A program made the translations under genes and the position numbers. Under the pieces are notes generated by a model, which did not search any database, was not told where the DNA came from, and saw only the letters and a program-made list of their open reading frames with translations. A stretch of DNA of 64,000 nt from Galerina marginata (lineage: Eukaryota > Basidiomycota > Agaricomycetes > Agaricales > Galerinaceae), in NCBI GenBank assembly GCA_023014335.1, contig JAECYW010000013.1:2108001-2172000 (forward strand), in the 5' to 3' direction. This document shows, piece by piece, positions 1 through 12,385 of the stretch. The stretch's first letter is position 1. Every line of letters starts with the position of its first letter.

Positions 1-876
1 CCAGAGCCGAGGATTCTACGACATCGCCTCGAATCGCGCGGCCCTGCAAATATTGCAGACATTTGGCGACCACCTTCAGAGCCAGAGCGACAAAGGAGTG
101 CTCCGTTGCCTCCTTTTCGATCAGGGAAACTGGGTCACTCCATCGAATGAAAAGTAAGCATGGCTCAGTATTGATGGTAAGCAGCTCCCTGGCGATTTCG
201 TTAGGCGCATCAGAATTAACAAAACCCGCGGTATCGTTCCCAATCGTGACCATGCGTGATGGATGAGTCGCATTCAAGCTATGATGCGGAAAACTTGCCA
301 TTAGAGAGGTTACAAATCTGACAGTTTAATTAACTTACGCAGGAACAATACTGAGAATGCCACGTCCAGGCCATATCAAAAGCACCACAACTTCCAGATT
401 ATCCATTATTCCTAGAACAAGGATTAACGCATGCGCGGCCAATTGGTGATAAAACTATTCATACCCGGTCCAAGCCAAAAACACATCTGCAGACCATTGA
501 TGTCTGCAGGCAAGCCCCTCGGGAGATAACTGATGCTAAAGTAGTTCCCAAGTGGTGCGAATGTGGCCGCTTGTGCATGTTGGAGGATTACATAGCCAAA
601 TCCAGGCGGCTGCGAGGTACGGGTGGGATCAGTCTTCGCATTCATCATAACTAGTGCGAAAGTCATCATAGTGGTCAATGTCTTATATGTGAAGGGCCAA
701 AGCGAGGTCAAGAAGCGCTTGAAAGTATCTCCAGTCTGGGATCCGAAAATGATAGGTCGAGCTTTCCAGCAGGCTTGTCGGCGTTGAAAGTGGGTGGGAA
801 GCGCCGAGCACACGACATTGCCTTTTCCCGAAGCAGGGCGGTCGGTGATCTCGAAACCAGACGGTCCAGACGCCAT
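1..876 (-). CDS. partial spliced gene, uncharacterised (3' end beyond window)
   Basis: A minus-strand gene runs off the left edge. Three exons join in phase: about 876-466, 411-339 and 278 to beyond 1. The introns (about 54 and 60 nt) have donors GTATGA and GTAAGT and acceptors TTCTAG and CATAG. The joined protein reads ...GPG-IMDNLEVVVLLIW-PG... and then continues open to base 1 (ends ...VVAKCLQYLQGR...). The hydrophobic stretch after the first junction could be buried core rather than membrane. I chose the ATG at 876, but residues before about 60 look less protein-like and the true start could lie downstream or in another exon. Two short near-repeats (TTCAACGCCGACAAG and TTCCAACGCCGACAG) lie near 780 and 965. 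I do not recognise the family. Confidence 0.5.
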
Positions 877-1726
877 GAACTAAAACTGGTTCGGAACAAG
901 TTACTACCCCGTTTCGTTGGCCAATTTTGGAGCGATTCTACAGTAAGTGAACCTGGAGACTGTCGGCGTTGGAAGTGGCAAGGAGGCGCCAAATTGATGG
1001 TGATCGCAGAATCGCCTGAAAATTTCCTTTTCGGGTACAGGAAGTCGGATCATTTCCCATTAAAATTTCTGAAGTGGCTTGACTGGTTGATCCGCCCAAC
1101 TGCCTAATCCTAAGTCGAAATGCCCTAATCTGTGGATCGATTCTTAACCCAAAAAGGACCGCAAATATGGCATGGACAACGAAACAAAAAGGAACTTAAG
1201 TCGGTCTTGCAAGGCAAGCTACAATATAAAATCAATAATCTACTCGTAGTCACAAAAGTAACCGGGTAACCTGCACTCAATTATGTCGAAACCATGGGTG
1301 AGCTGTGTTCTTGGTCTTGTGATCGTCGTTTTCAGCTCATCTTTGTGGTTGACAGAGTCGCCCTCCCTTTCCATTCAAAAACATCTCACATTCAGATAAT
1401 AGGACAACCCGTCCTCTTGTGGTGCCAGAGACAAATGCATCTAGGCTTCCCGACCCCATGTTGCAACTTTCCCGAACGCTTCAAGTATGTCCTTCGTTTT
1501 GGAAGGGATGGCAATACCTACTGAATTTCCTTGCTGTAACATGTAGCCGCACTCCTTTCCTTCGAACTTGGTAAGGCGTTCATGTACCCATGAAGAATGG
1601 GAGGCTTTAATGTTTGGAACCTAGACGTCCTCAGGTCAAGTAGACGACCCAATGGGAGAAGGCGAAAGGCAAGTATTTCCCTTCAGTCTCAGGCTGTACA
1701 TAGGAAAGTTAATTTAAACTGGTTAG
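877..1726. other. no gene seen
   Basis: Only short frames without splice support are present. The 5' exon or exons of the gene that follows at 1727 may lie at its right end: there is an ATG at 1597 whose 24-codon frame cannot be joined in phase to the next exon by a clear GT donor. Confidence 0.4.
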
Positions 1727-2992
1727 GGACCCTGGCTACGAAGGTGATACAGAATCGCATGGGTTTGTGGATCCGCGAAGGGGTAAGAAGCGCTCTCCTA
1801 AAGTTCGGAAAGCCAAAACCTCCAAGGAAAAGCTCCTCCATGTAAATCCCAATAACACCGCTATCCATTATCTTGCTAACCAAGATACAGTCGATCATCA
1901 GGAATTACTTAATCTTCAAGGGGTTGCTACCGCAGGCCAACGATGGCGGCAATGACAACGAATCTCCCATTCCTACTCTTCCTCCGTCGCCGGACCCCGC
2001 TGTTGTTGCTGCTTACCTAGTTTTCCAGCACAGTGGACCCGAGATAGAAAACATCCTAATTCATTGGAGGGCTCCCATGAGCCACCTCTGGAATGCAAAA
2101 GCTATTCAGTTGCTTGTCCAAGATTTCGGGGTCTATGTGAAAGAGAAGCAATTGGCGAAGCTCGTCGAGCTTTTGGGTGCTAGAGCTGCTGATAGCGACG
2201 TTGGAAAGCAGCTGGACGAAATCTGCATCATTCAAGAACTTATTGAACACAAGTTGGACTCTCGTCGCTCCAGTCTACGCGCCGTTCTGCGAAAGGTCGA
2301 AGTTATGTCCGCTACCATGGGCGCTACCGAAATATCGGCTGTTCTTCAACGGAAGGTTCAAGAAACAGAATGTAGAGCCCGTAGACAGGAGCGGAAGAAG
2401 CTGGTTCGTTATCGGATTATTTTATTTACATTATGTTTTTGCTAACGGTGTGTCAATTAGAAGTTCTTGCGACGGGATGAAATTATTGAGCAAGCGATGC
2501 TTCTTCCCAAGAACCACGAAAACGCCGACAACGCCAAGAGGTGGAACGATATCAAAACTTTGTTTAGCCATTTCGGATGGTCTGACATGTCGACTGATGA
2601 ATCAGAAACTGAAGCGACTTTTTCCAAAGCCAAGACTCTCCGTCGTGTTAGGAAGTATTGGTTAAATCCAGCCGTTTCGAACGTGAGTTCCCAGCAGGAC
2701 TTTTGCATGTATGTGTCTTATCTGCCGACAGGTGCTGCATTACGTCGATTCGCAGTACTCCCCACGAAAAATATCCGGTGCTCTCAAAAGGGGCTCAGCT
2801 CCTTTAGTTCGTATTCATCTGGCCAAAAACGTCAATCGCACCGATACTCCTACCCCAGAGATGCCCTTGAACTTTTACGGACCAGAGGTCCTTCCAATGG
2901 CCCTGGAAGTTCTCGCACCAAAACCAGCTCTAAATATTCCTGTTGTGGGTTTCCTTCAGTTTATTAATCTTTATGATAGGGTACCTACTTAA
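1727..2992 (+). CDS. spliced gene, uncharacterised charged helical protein
   Basis: Four in-phase exons are visible: about 1727-1841, 1891-2403, 2461-2682 and 2732-2992. Introns are 49-57 nt with branch points TGCTAAC and acceptors ATACAG, AATTAG and CGACAG. The start is unresolved because there is no in-frame ATG after the stop at 1710, so at least one 5' exon is missing. The order of parts is a basic N-terminus (GKKRSPKVRKAKTSKEK), a proline-rich linker, a long charged helical stretch (many E/K/R, with a run of EAK-type heptads around QELIEHKLDSRRSSLRAVLRKVE), then a C-terminal piece starting RRVRKYWLNP and containing HYVDSQYSPRK. I have an impression, not checked, that similar proteins with a W..P..N.LH..D pattern occur as hypothetical proteins in Agaricales. 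The stop at 2990 is one option; an extra 3' intron could extend it to about 3081. Confidence 0.55.
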
Positions 2993-4633
2993 AATCTCTC
3001 TATAATCCAGGTTCCCATGACTCCCCAAGAGGACAACTAGTGTCATTCTGGCATTTGCACGTCTTTCCTTCCAATAACTGATGGCGGTGATTACTACATC
3101 CTACTTTTCGGTCTGGGCGCGTAACTTACGTGGGATTGTAAAGGAGCTGTATTTTAATTCGCGCGGATTGATCCCGGGCGCGCCAAAGCTTGAATTCGTT
3201 AAATAGCCCTTCTATTCAACAGACACAATGTATTACAGCGAATGAATTGGATCTCATCGTTTCTGTACCAGAAATAAACAATTTTGGCTTGCTTGAAAAG
3301 TCACGATACTAAAATTAATTGCAGTGAGACTCTGAGGAGGTACTTCGGGACGGAAACAATTAAGGGGAACATTCGTGAGGTTGAAACGGCCGCTATGAGT
3401 CTGTAAAATAAAATTGCGGTGGGATTACGAGATACGACGGGCCGACGAGAGATTGGAATGACGATTTGAACAACGGGGTGTGGCGCATGGGTGAAGTGAC
3501 AAAAATGGTCGTCGGCTTAGCAGGGGCATTTAAAAAACGCCTCCAAGACGACCAAGCGGGAAGATATCTGCTTAAATATCACTTTGAGATTTTACACGCA
3601 GGCCGCGACTATCAAATCCGAATCACTATGGCTTAATATGCTAGATACTTAAAGTTATCCAGCTACATTCGATCTTCCGCTTTCCGGTTCTCTGCAACGG
3701 CATTGTTAATCTCACATGCGCTATTTGTTTGGAGACCAAAAGCTTACAACCTGTCGCTACGCAAACTACACCGAGTGACTGTAAATTGAGAGCACGAACA
3801 CGGATAGCGCACCGAATATGGACAAGCGGATCGCAACCAATCAGAATTTCGATTGAAAAAAACTATATTTAGATCCCTCAGTTTCAAAGTCCGAACTCTA
3901 CTAATCCGAAGGTCCGAATCCCCACAGAAAGTTCCAAATTTCGACCGTCCGCCTACATTCCACCTTTTCGAATAAATGGCTCGAACGCGGGAGTCACGAC
4001 CCGCAGACATTGGCCTGAGGTCCAGGACAAGATTAAGCGAGGAGGTGAGAGGTGACAAATACGTAGTCGGCCCATCGCAGTCGACGTTGCTGACCACCAC
4101 CAACCCTCTTGCCTAGAAATTGCGCTAGACCGTCACAGCGGCCGCGAACGATGTCGCCTTTTTGTCGAGGCGAAACCGCAGACATGGCACTTCGGTTATC
4201 AACAGGCGGCACAAATGCAGATGCCGGCTGTCCGATACAAATATCCTGGGGTGGATAATTTTGAGAAAATGCAGTGAATGTTAAAGGAAAAAAATGAGGG
4301 ACTCGTAAATGCCATGCGCAAGGCAATGGCCAACAGGACAAGTACATCTTCGTCCTAGATAGCTACACAAAGTTCCAGCGGAGACTTTTTCCCCGACCGT
4401 TCCGTGCTCGACTACTTTCAGTCGTCACCCCTACTGAGTCGCTGTTGGTGCCACTCAATGAACGGCCGCTCCCTGAGCCCGTCTTTGGCTTCATGTCGCT
4501 TTCCTTGTCGTACTACCGCTAAATTGTCCTTGAGATATTATTCATTGCCTTCGAGAATGATGTCAAACTTTGAGAGGCCCGCTTTGTTTTATTAGGTGTA
4601 AGACTCGTACAAAATACGTATCAAGATTCCACA
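2993..4633. other. gene-poor stretch with one dispersed repeat
   Basis: No spliced gene is supported. Bases 3780-3900 resemble 31955-32060 (see the repeat entry). Other frames of 60-120 codons here are in poor codon context and lack intron support. Confidence 0.4.
3780..3890 (+). repeat. dispersed degenerate repeat, copy 1
   Basis: Shares a colinear pattern with 31955-32060: AGAGCACGAACAC, then CGGAT, then an AAGCGGATC block, and finally CTATATTTAGAT followed by CTCAG/ATCAG. Identity is partial, as expected for an old transposon-derived copy. I cannot see termini or target-site duplications. Confidence 0.45.
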
Positions 4634-6586
4634 TCAAATACACATCATTGGCAGCTATGGTGTTTAGAATAAGAATAAGAAACATCCCGAATTTTCACGA
4701 CATAAGGCTCTTTCTTACCTTCAGCGACGAGCCCAAGACAGTGGGTTGTTGCGTATCTCCAGAGAGAGTAGGGTTAATGACAAGGATCGCAGACTCAGCG
4801 GAAGGCGTCGGGTGAATGCCTGAATTAGGAAGGTTGTCCTCAATTTTCGGTATTTCAACCTCGGCCGCGATGACATCTTCCAACTTTTCCCTATTCAGAT
4901 TCCCTAACAGGGAGGTAGAAAGGAAAGCCAAGTTGGGGAGCAGTAAAATTGTCGCCATCTGGCAGAGAATATAAACTAGAATGGAGAGCAGCATAATTTG
5001 GTATGTCGAGTAATCGCCAGATCTCAAGGATGGTTTTTTGGAAAGTTTGCAGTGAGTATCATTCTTAAGGCAATTTTTCAATAACGAATATCTGGATTAA
5101 GCATAGGTACCTACCGTCCAAATTGTGAGCTGGCTTTCTTTTCCGGCAACACAAGATGCAGCTGCAATCACATCGTGCTTGTTGGATCCGGAAATGTTCG
5201 AGGAGGCCTATGGGTAGGATCAATCAAAGAAGTGAGAGAAAGAAAATTTGGTTACAAACATGGACGGCCTGGATGCTCATCTTACTGCCTACAGAGTTGA
5301 CGTTGGATGTGACTATGAATCTGCTTATAGCTGGGATACATACCTGGTAGCTTAAACGTAGCCGCAAGTTGTACTTCATGCTCCCGAGTTTTATACAAGT
5401 TAAGTTGTCCTTTATTTGATGGGACAACAACGTAAAGGCCATCTCGTAGTGCAGAGATACCCTGCGAGCAGCAGAAGTTGACTTCGTACCGCCCAGAACA
5501 CAGTAGTGTGAACTTTTTCGTATCATAAATATCAAATCCATCTTTGAGATTAAAAATAAGGAGGCGGCCGTCTTCAAGGAAGACAGCATTTCCTCTGATA
5601 CACAAATCTGTTAGCTTGGTCGTGAATGTAATGAATACATTATACTTACAGCTCCCTTTGATCGATTACTCCTTCTTGTTGGCCCAGGGTGTGCTCCTCA
5701 ACTAACGTCCATGGTTCAATCGCGAACTTCTGACTTCAGAGGCAGGTTAATAGTAATATGGATTTTTAAGGAAGGGGTCGTACATCAAGATTTTCTCAAG
5801 GAAACCGACTAGGACATGGCTCCCTTTGTCGACGAAACTAACAAACCGGGGCTCGCAGAAGGCGGTGGGACTGGGAATGTTTCGCGGTGTTAGTATCCCT
5901 CGAGGACATTGCAAATTAGTTATGTCGTCATCATGCAAAGGAGACGCACACCATTACTCGCAACATCCCAAAGGCGGACGCTACCTACGCCTTGTCCAAC
6001 CGAGACAAGACGTTTAGTGTTGGCACAGAAGTCAATGGACTGTATAGCGACCAAGGATGCGCCATCTCCGTGAGCTTTGACGTTGCACATTTCGAATAGG
6101 CGTCTCTGTGAATCTCATTACTTGGTTAGTTGAAGTGAGATTGTAAATTCAAAATATGACGCACAGCTTCATTATTAAGGCTGAAAACCACAAGGTGACC
6201 CCGGGTGGTTCCAGCAACCAAAATGTCAGCAGTCACCCAGAGTAGCTCGGAAATCCCACCGAATTCGAAGGAGAAATTCTTGAACTGTTGGGGAAGACTG
6301 CTTTGAGCGCTAAGGTCGAAAATTAAGAGGCTTCCAGACTCGACTTCATGAGGTTGTGTCAGCAACCACATTGGCAACGAGGTGAAGGAACTTACTACCG
6401 GCAGCCAGAAGATTTCCTCCATTTGGTTGAATTTTTAGGGAGGTAATACCATGGTACTTGGTTTCATACGTTCTACTGTGAACAATGCCCAGTTCCTAAA
6501 ACTGATAAGAGCCTGACGGCGGACGGACAGTGTTTTAAGCTTACGTTCATTGATCGAAGTCCCTTGGGAATGAATCGTCGCATCAT
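4634..6586 (-). CDS. WD40-repeat protein with C-terminal membrane segment
   Basis: The start at 6586 (MMRRFIPKG) is followed by about ten short exons joined in phase. Blade-like blocks can be read in order: HGITSLKIQPNGGNLLAA, a block ending GSLLIFDLS, then LWVTADILVAGTTRGHLVVF, then SIDFCANTKRLVSVGQGVGS ending VRLWDVA. Next comes RFVSFVDKGSHVLVGFLE, then IEPWTLVEEHTLGQQEG, GNAVFLEDGRLLIF, and a last block VIAAASCVAGKESQLTIWT. Introns are 50-60 nt with donors GTAAGC, GTGCGT, GTACGA and GTAAGT. After the propeller an exon of about 5000-4695 encodes a hydrophobic helix (STYQIMLLSILVYILCQMAT...) and a polar tail, so the protein is probably anchored to a membrane with the propeller in the cytosol. 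The last intron-exon joins are uncertain; the stop could be at 4695 instead of 4634. A paralogue lies at 19960-21570. Function is unknown; beta-propellers of this kind bind proteins. Confidence 0.72.
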
Positions 6587-7472
6587 CGTTAGGTGCAGTG
6601 AATGAGGAGAACAAAGGGGAATGACTTCAACCCAACCTGGTATAAGGACATCGGTTTAAAAGGGTTAACCCACCTCACGGGCATACTAGCTCTAAGCCTG
6701 AAGATCCTAATCAAGAAAAGATTTGTGGAATTGAGAGTTACCTATTTAAGCGTGCCTGTGGGAGTGAAAACCTTAGATTAGCAATTAGGTTCCATGGATC
6801 CGTTCACCTTATGTAATGAGGATCATGATCCAAGGCAATTCTTTTGAGGTGTTTATCCTTTTTGGTGAAGACGGAACAGTCTCTTGTTCCAGGTTAATGT
6901 AAGTCGGTTGTAGGTTCGAACCAGCAGATCTAGAACGGCGGCTTGGATTCTTTGTTCACAGACCGAGACGCGAGCCCTTTGTTATGTTTACGTTAAACAT
7001 CGTGACTTTTGGTCCGTTTTTCTTATAAAGTGATCTCGAGTTCACAAGTTTCATTCTCTATCCACAGTCAGTACTCTGCCTAATGAACGAGGGTTCGTTT
7101 CAAATTATCCCCTCGTAGCGCAAGTTATCGCTAAATCAAGTTTTCCCATCTAGAAACAGCAACCGACAAGCCATTTGTGCATTGCAAGCACGGCGTTGCA
7201 TCCAACAGTCAAATATTTTCAATGAATCTACCCAAGCGTATGTCCTCACTAGTACTCTCCTCGTGCGATCACGTCTTCATGATTTATTGAAGTCGCGCGG
7301 GGATCAAAAATTTCGTCAAAGTTGAATGAAACACCGGCCTTTCACTCCTCCTCTGTGCAAGAGGACAGTAAAATCTGTACCCCATTAGCGTTCGCCGTCA
7401 GGGGGTTCTCTATCGTTCCAGGTCCCCCCGAACCCACTCAAAAGGATATTGAACGATTTTTTGCATTCTTGA
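6587..7472. other. intergenic, AT-rich, no gene seen
   Basis: This stretch separates the WD40 gene's 5' end from the 3' end of the next minus-strand gene. It is many-stop sequence without supported exons. Confidence 0.4.
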
Positions 7473-8595
7473 TCAATGATCTTTCCCGCTTGCATCCATC
7501 TCAGTCCCCACGTAATATTTAGGTTCTGAATATAACAATCTTTGTGAGCCTATGCCATCCGCAACATTGGAGGTCTGATCCATTATGGTCATCAGTCCCA
7601 AATACAGACCAGTTAGATTTAGGAATTTCGACATTCGGAAGATCAGCGAACTTGGTTTGCGAGCCGATGCTTCGCACGGCAAAAATCGTCCTTGTCGGGT
7701 CTGGCCATCATTCGGTTTGAATGGTGCGGGTCATTGGTGTGGTGATTAAAGAAAGGAATGACGCTACCATGCGCAGGGCTGGGCCCATCGAGTATCGTTC
7801 GACTAGGACGTATTTCGAGTCCACCGCAAGTTCGCCTACTGAGCTGTAATTTCCACGCCGCTAATCCTCAGTTACTTCATAGAATGATTATAGAATGCCC
7901 TCCTGGGCGAATGTCAAAAATCATGATAGCTATATAGTTAGACCGCCGATGTAGACTTCTTATCTCGTTTTCACATTGGAAGAAGCGTTGCTCAGGTATG
8001 TGCAAATTATATCGCGAGTAGGCCAATTATCCTCATATCTTGACAGTATTTCGAACTCCCTTTTCGCCTGACAACTCTGTTAGTTCTGTATAGAGAAAGT
8101 TTCCCATTCTTACCTCATCTTGAATTAGAGATATCACATTTGGAGGTTGCTTAGTGATTGTCAAACCTTTAAACAATGAACGGTTGTCGGTGTAGAATCT
8201 AATGCGTTGCTGTATAAATTTCTAGCGAGGGTGAGAAAGTAAGCAGCACTTGAGAGAGGTGAATTCCATACTTGAACTGCTTTGTATGTAGCAGAATCCC
8301 ACGCTAACACGGTTTTGAGATTGTAGCCCCCTCTCCCCGGGGATCCCACTTGACCGCTTGGTTTAAGGATGAGGCTACCCCGATAATCTGGGACTAGGGA
8401 CAAGATAGGTCATAATTTCGAGCCAGTCGTCATCTTAAGCGACTTACGATTATGAGGCCTCTCATTAATGGTAGGTTTAGTGGTTATGAAAGGAGCACTG
8501 TCTTCACTATTGAATATGGTCCTGCAGAGAGCAGGAGCAAGGTCCTTAGGCAATGGGTATATAGTATCAATGTGGTAGGATTGACCAGGAGACAT
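7473..8595 (-). CDS. six-exon gene of unknown function
   Basis: Exons 8595-8448, 8393-8272, 8221-8114, 8076-7975, 7860-7768 and 7700-7473 join in phase to 266 residues. Introns are 37-114 nt with donors GTAAGT, GTATGG, GTAAGA, GTGAAA and GTAGCG and acceptors CCTAG, GCTAG, AACAG, TTAG and CCAG. The core reads GYNLKTVLAWDSATYKAVQ, then KFIQQRIRFYTDN, then QPPNVISLIQDE, then RYEDNWPTRDIICTYL. A pattern like LGW...Y..VQ...........L followed by WP..D....YL is, from memory, typical of a family of hypothetical Agaricomycete proteins. No catalytic motif is visible. The last intron has two possible acceptors; I took the one giving the longer natural frame. Unlike its upstream flank it keeps full coding potential, so it is probably a live gene. 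Confidence 0.6.
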
Positions 8596-11500
8596 AGCGG
8601 GACGGCAGCTAGCGGGAATTGGCTGTGGTGGGCGGACTCGTGAAATCGATATCCGGAAAGGAGGAGACAGAAATCCTTGTTATTGTTCTTAGGGAAAGTA
8701 TCCGTTTAAAGGCTCGAGGCACCCCGACATGAACGGAACGTTAACTAGCTATGTCGCCACATCGAAATCCATCATTCGTTCATCCACGCCTCGCACGTTC
8801 CGGTTCTCGTGCCTGAGCCTCGGCATCGTAACCATCGTCGACCGCCCAATCCAGATTTGTGTCTTGGGCTTTGAGAGGCGGAAGACGGGACTTGTGGTGG
8901 CTGCGTCGAGCAAGGTTGAGGTTAGTCGTAGTCTCTGAAGCCATGGTCGTTTCCCGAGGATGTGGAGATCACCCACAGCAGAGATCACCCACAGCATCAA
9001 CGTTCGGAGGGACGGGCCTACCCCACTGGTTGTTTACTCTGAAATGTGACATCTAATCCAAGTCGACCAGCATGCGCATTCCAAGCGCACGCCAAAAAGG
9101 ACTCACCCATGGACTACTGCACCGCGAGAGCTTGGGTATGCTCCCGATAGATTTGCGTCTGTGGCTGAGGAAAGAAGGCGATACTAGGATTGAGGAGGAA
9201 AGAAGGGATTCACTGTCCAGATGCAAACACCGCCATTCCGCATAAGTATTCGTTAAACTCCTTCGTGTCCGAGCCGCAGCAGCACGAACTGCCGCGACAC
9301 CAGTTGGTCTCGCGTCCAATCTCCACCAAGTACCAGCGGTAGTGCTGGCTTCTCTTGCTGATCGTGATTGCTGCTGCTGTAAGTGCCGGAGCCGGCATAG
9401 AATTCAATTTGGGGCTGCAATCGTGACACTCTGACATCACTCTACGGAAAGAGTTTAGCGGGCCCTTGGAAGATACTCTGCGAGGACTATAATTTCTTGG
9501 CTATCCCAAGAATACCACTTGGAGATGTAAGCCCAACAAGGGTGCGCACCATGGATAAAGGCTCCAAAGGCGGTCAATTAACTTGAAGTAGCGTTAAACC
9601 GAAAAGATGTTAATTTGTTCTTGGGGAACATCACGGCGCTAAGCACTCAAACGAGGGTGTTAACGAAGGTGTTAAAACCGAACATTGGGTGGGACGGTGG
9701 TGACGACAGGGTGGAAATAGGAGGGAAAGCATCAAACCACCGTGAACATTGTCATGCACTGAAAGTGAGGAAGAAATTTAGTTTTATACTCATACCGCAT
9801 ACCGGGCTGTCACGTACCTACCCGTAGCTGTAGCCGTGCCAATCACTACTGGTTAGGATCACATCATTGACCTCAATGTTGCCCAAGGTGGTGGGGATGA
9901 CGTAACTCCTTTGGACAACGTGGGGCGTCGACCACATCGGCGGTGGTTGAGGAGGTGCACGCAGGGCGCAGGGCGCGTCAGCACATGAAGGAGGCAGCAA
10001 TGCTGAGGTCCTAGTGATGGAGCCGCATCATCCGCGTCGACACCATTTGAAGTGGAAGTTTAACGGCGGTGACCATGTCGAGGAGGTATTTGACCCCACC
10101 GCCTCCCAAATCGCACCTAAACGGACAAAGAGGAATGGATCAGCCATAGTAGAAGTGACTTGAAATCCTAACACAACTAATTTATAACATTCCCCAGCTT
10201 CGTCTGCCAGCACGAAACGGCAGCGTGCCTCACATTTTAATGATCAAAAGATACAAAATAAAACTTGCCAGTGCTCGATCGTTCATCAGCATCAGCGCTG
10301 CTCTTGCTCCTGGTCGTGGCCTAGATCCTGCATTCACAACAGCTACGATACAATGGAAGGACGAGCAGCAGCAGCAGCCCTCCTCAGCACATCCGCATTC
10401 GCATCTGCGCCTACCCAACAGACTCGGACCCAGACCTAGGATCGAAGATGGCGCGAGGACAGATGACGACGACGATTGGGCATGGAAATAGTGAATAGTC
10501 GTGAGCGTGTCCATACGACGAGCGCCTCGTTAATTCACGAGCTAGTACGTTCTTCTGCTATCCGATACTCCCACCTACTGTGCCATCTCTAATGCTGTGC
10601 CTTCGCTTTTTGCAGCTTGCAGTCTGCAGCCCTCACCACATCCGCACCCTCATCCGCGCCGATCCGTCGACTGTGACCCAGGATTGAAGATGCCGCGGGG
10701 ACGAACGACGGAGAGGCGAAGAGGACCGGACAGTCAAGACCGCTGACCGTGTTGTCTGACACAGTGTACGCCCACCTCCTCTCCTTCTTCATCCCCCAAA
10801 CCGGCCCTAGAACGGGGCGGCACGACTAACGCCCGCCCACCTCGCTCTAGATTCAGCTCTCAAAGCACGGACGAGGTGGGCGATCGACGTGGAAATGACG
10901 ACAGCGACGACTACTGGAAATAGTCGAGACCGCCATCCGAGCGTCGACTCGAACGCACGTGTCGCTGGCAGTGCGTCTCGACGATTCGGAGTCGGATTCA
11001 GAGGCTGAGGTGGGCAGGACGGCGGGGAAGGGAAGGGGAGAAATATCGTTGATGAGCGGGGTGCAAGTTCCTTGGTAAGTGGTTTGCTTCAGTTTTGTTC
11101 TTCAGGTATTTGATTCATTTCGCGCAGCTATGCTGCGGCTTGGGGTTGTATGTGGGGACAATTTGACCGCCGTATGTGCGTCAACTTGAACGTGAGTGGT
11201 GCTGGCAGTGCGTCTCGACAATTTGCAGTCAAATTGGGATTCGCAGGGGCAGAGAGTGACGAGCGAACGAACAGGAGGGGGTGCTGTTGTTGATGATCCG
11301 GCTGGCTGGGACTTCCGCGGTGAGTACTTTTCTATCGTTTCTTTTGTCGGTTGTTTGACTTGTTTTCGCGCAGCAGGGATGTATGCCGCGGCTTCGAGTT
11401 GAAGGGTGGAGTGGAGGTGGTCGGCACTCGAGGAGGTGGATCGCCGGGTACCAGTGCTGGCAGGCAACGACAGAATCTTTGACGTTGACATTGAAGTCTC

Positions 11501-12070
11501 GGGGTTGAGGTGTGGTTCTCGATAGCTGTAAACAAGGTGAGTAAGCATTTGACGACGATATGAACAGATACCCACCTTGTTATTTCGGATATTCAGTGAC
11601 AACCTTCACATAAGACGTAGCAATGGTACTACTCGTTGAGGTAGTGCCGTGTTGTCGTTCAAGTCGCAAGTGTTTGGCGTTAGTGACAACATCGGGAAGC
11701 GGAGGCGTGATAGCGCGACCTTGACGTCGTCGCAGGTGGATCTGGGCCCAAATCCAACAGCGTCCCCACCTATCCGTTCGTGAGGCCAAATGTGGGCCCA
11801 CAGCCTTCATTTGGACGGGGGTGCATGACGGGTTGCCGTTTGCATTCGTTTGCATCGCAACATGCTGTAAATATATAAGATTAGTTGAAAAAAGTAAAGA
11901 AAAATCATAATACCTACTTAAGATACATATATTGAGGTGTTGAGGGGACGGACAGGAAGACAAAGCGGGGAGAGGGGGAGATGGAGATGGTTCGAGATAA
12001 TGATCCAGTGAAAGCCGATGAGGATGGAAATACAAGCATGCCTAAAAATAGGTTTCGGGTTTTGCCGGCT
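8596..12070. other. GC-rich decayed region with degenerate repeats
   Basis: There are many overlapping frames on both strands, none with a convincing splice pattern. It includes a 16-bp direct duplication (GAGATCACCCACAGCA twice at about 8967-8998) and the degenerate duplicated units at 10230-11500. A stretch near 11580-11850 (minus) has open, coding-like sequence but no gene could be closed. Confidence 0.4.
10230..11500. repeat. degenerate direct duplications, about 225-250 bp units
   Basis: Two pairs of diverged blocks are visible. GCTGGCAGTGCGTCTCGAC occurs at about 10963 and 11201, each followed by a similar downstream order (GTTGATGA..., an intron-like GTRAGT...TTTCGCGCAG block, then GCCGCGGCTT or CTGCGGCTTG). 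CCCTCMKCACATCCGCA and TGGAAATAG blocks recur at 10380 and 10630, and at 10483 and 10915. The CAG/GAC-rich composition and loss of frame suggest an old duplicated coding segment rather than a satellite. Confidence 0.45.
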
Positions 12071-12385
12071 AAGTGATCATTACATGGGCCAAAAATTTTG
12101 GTGGGTCCAGTCGGTAAAAAAACGAGCCTTATAAATAGGACTCGTAAAGTCTCTTTGGTGAGAGAGTGGGATTGAATAAAGTGTTCGTGACAGCTCCCGT
12201 CAAGCACTTGTCCAACATGGGTTCTACCGAGGAGGAAAGTGGGGTAAAACGCCTGATTTTCTCGACGATATCCTGAGAATGGCTATGACGCGTGCAGGGT
12301 TGGCCCGCAGAGCTGCGACACCGACCAAGGAGGACTCGTCTTCTATCGTCGCCTTGGGCCAAACTTTTGGGCGTCGTAAAAGTTA
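12071..12385 (+). pseudogene. coding fragment of unknown gene
   Basis: Two plus-strand segments read like protein. One ends TWAKNFGGSSR before a GTAAAA donor near 12114; the other runs from about 12182 to the stop at 12383 and contains RQALVQHGFYRGGKWGK, TPDFLDDILRMAMTRAGLARR and TKEDSSSIVALGQTFGRRK. They join in phase through a possible 68-nt intron. No start and no upstream exon could be found, so this is a remnant or the 3' part of a gene whose 5' part is lost. The family is not recognised. Confidence 0.4.

Noticed and set aside
3744..4347. Minus-strand ORFs of 104-119 codons
   Set aside because: No splice signals, no motif, and part overlaps a dispersed repeat.
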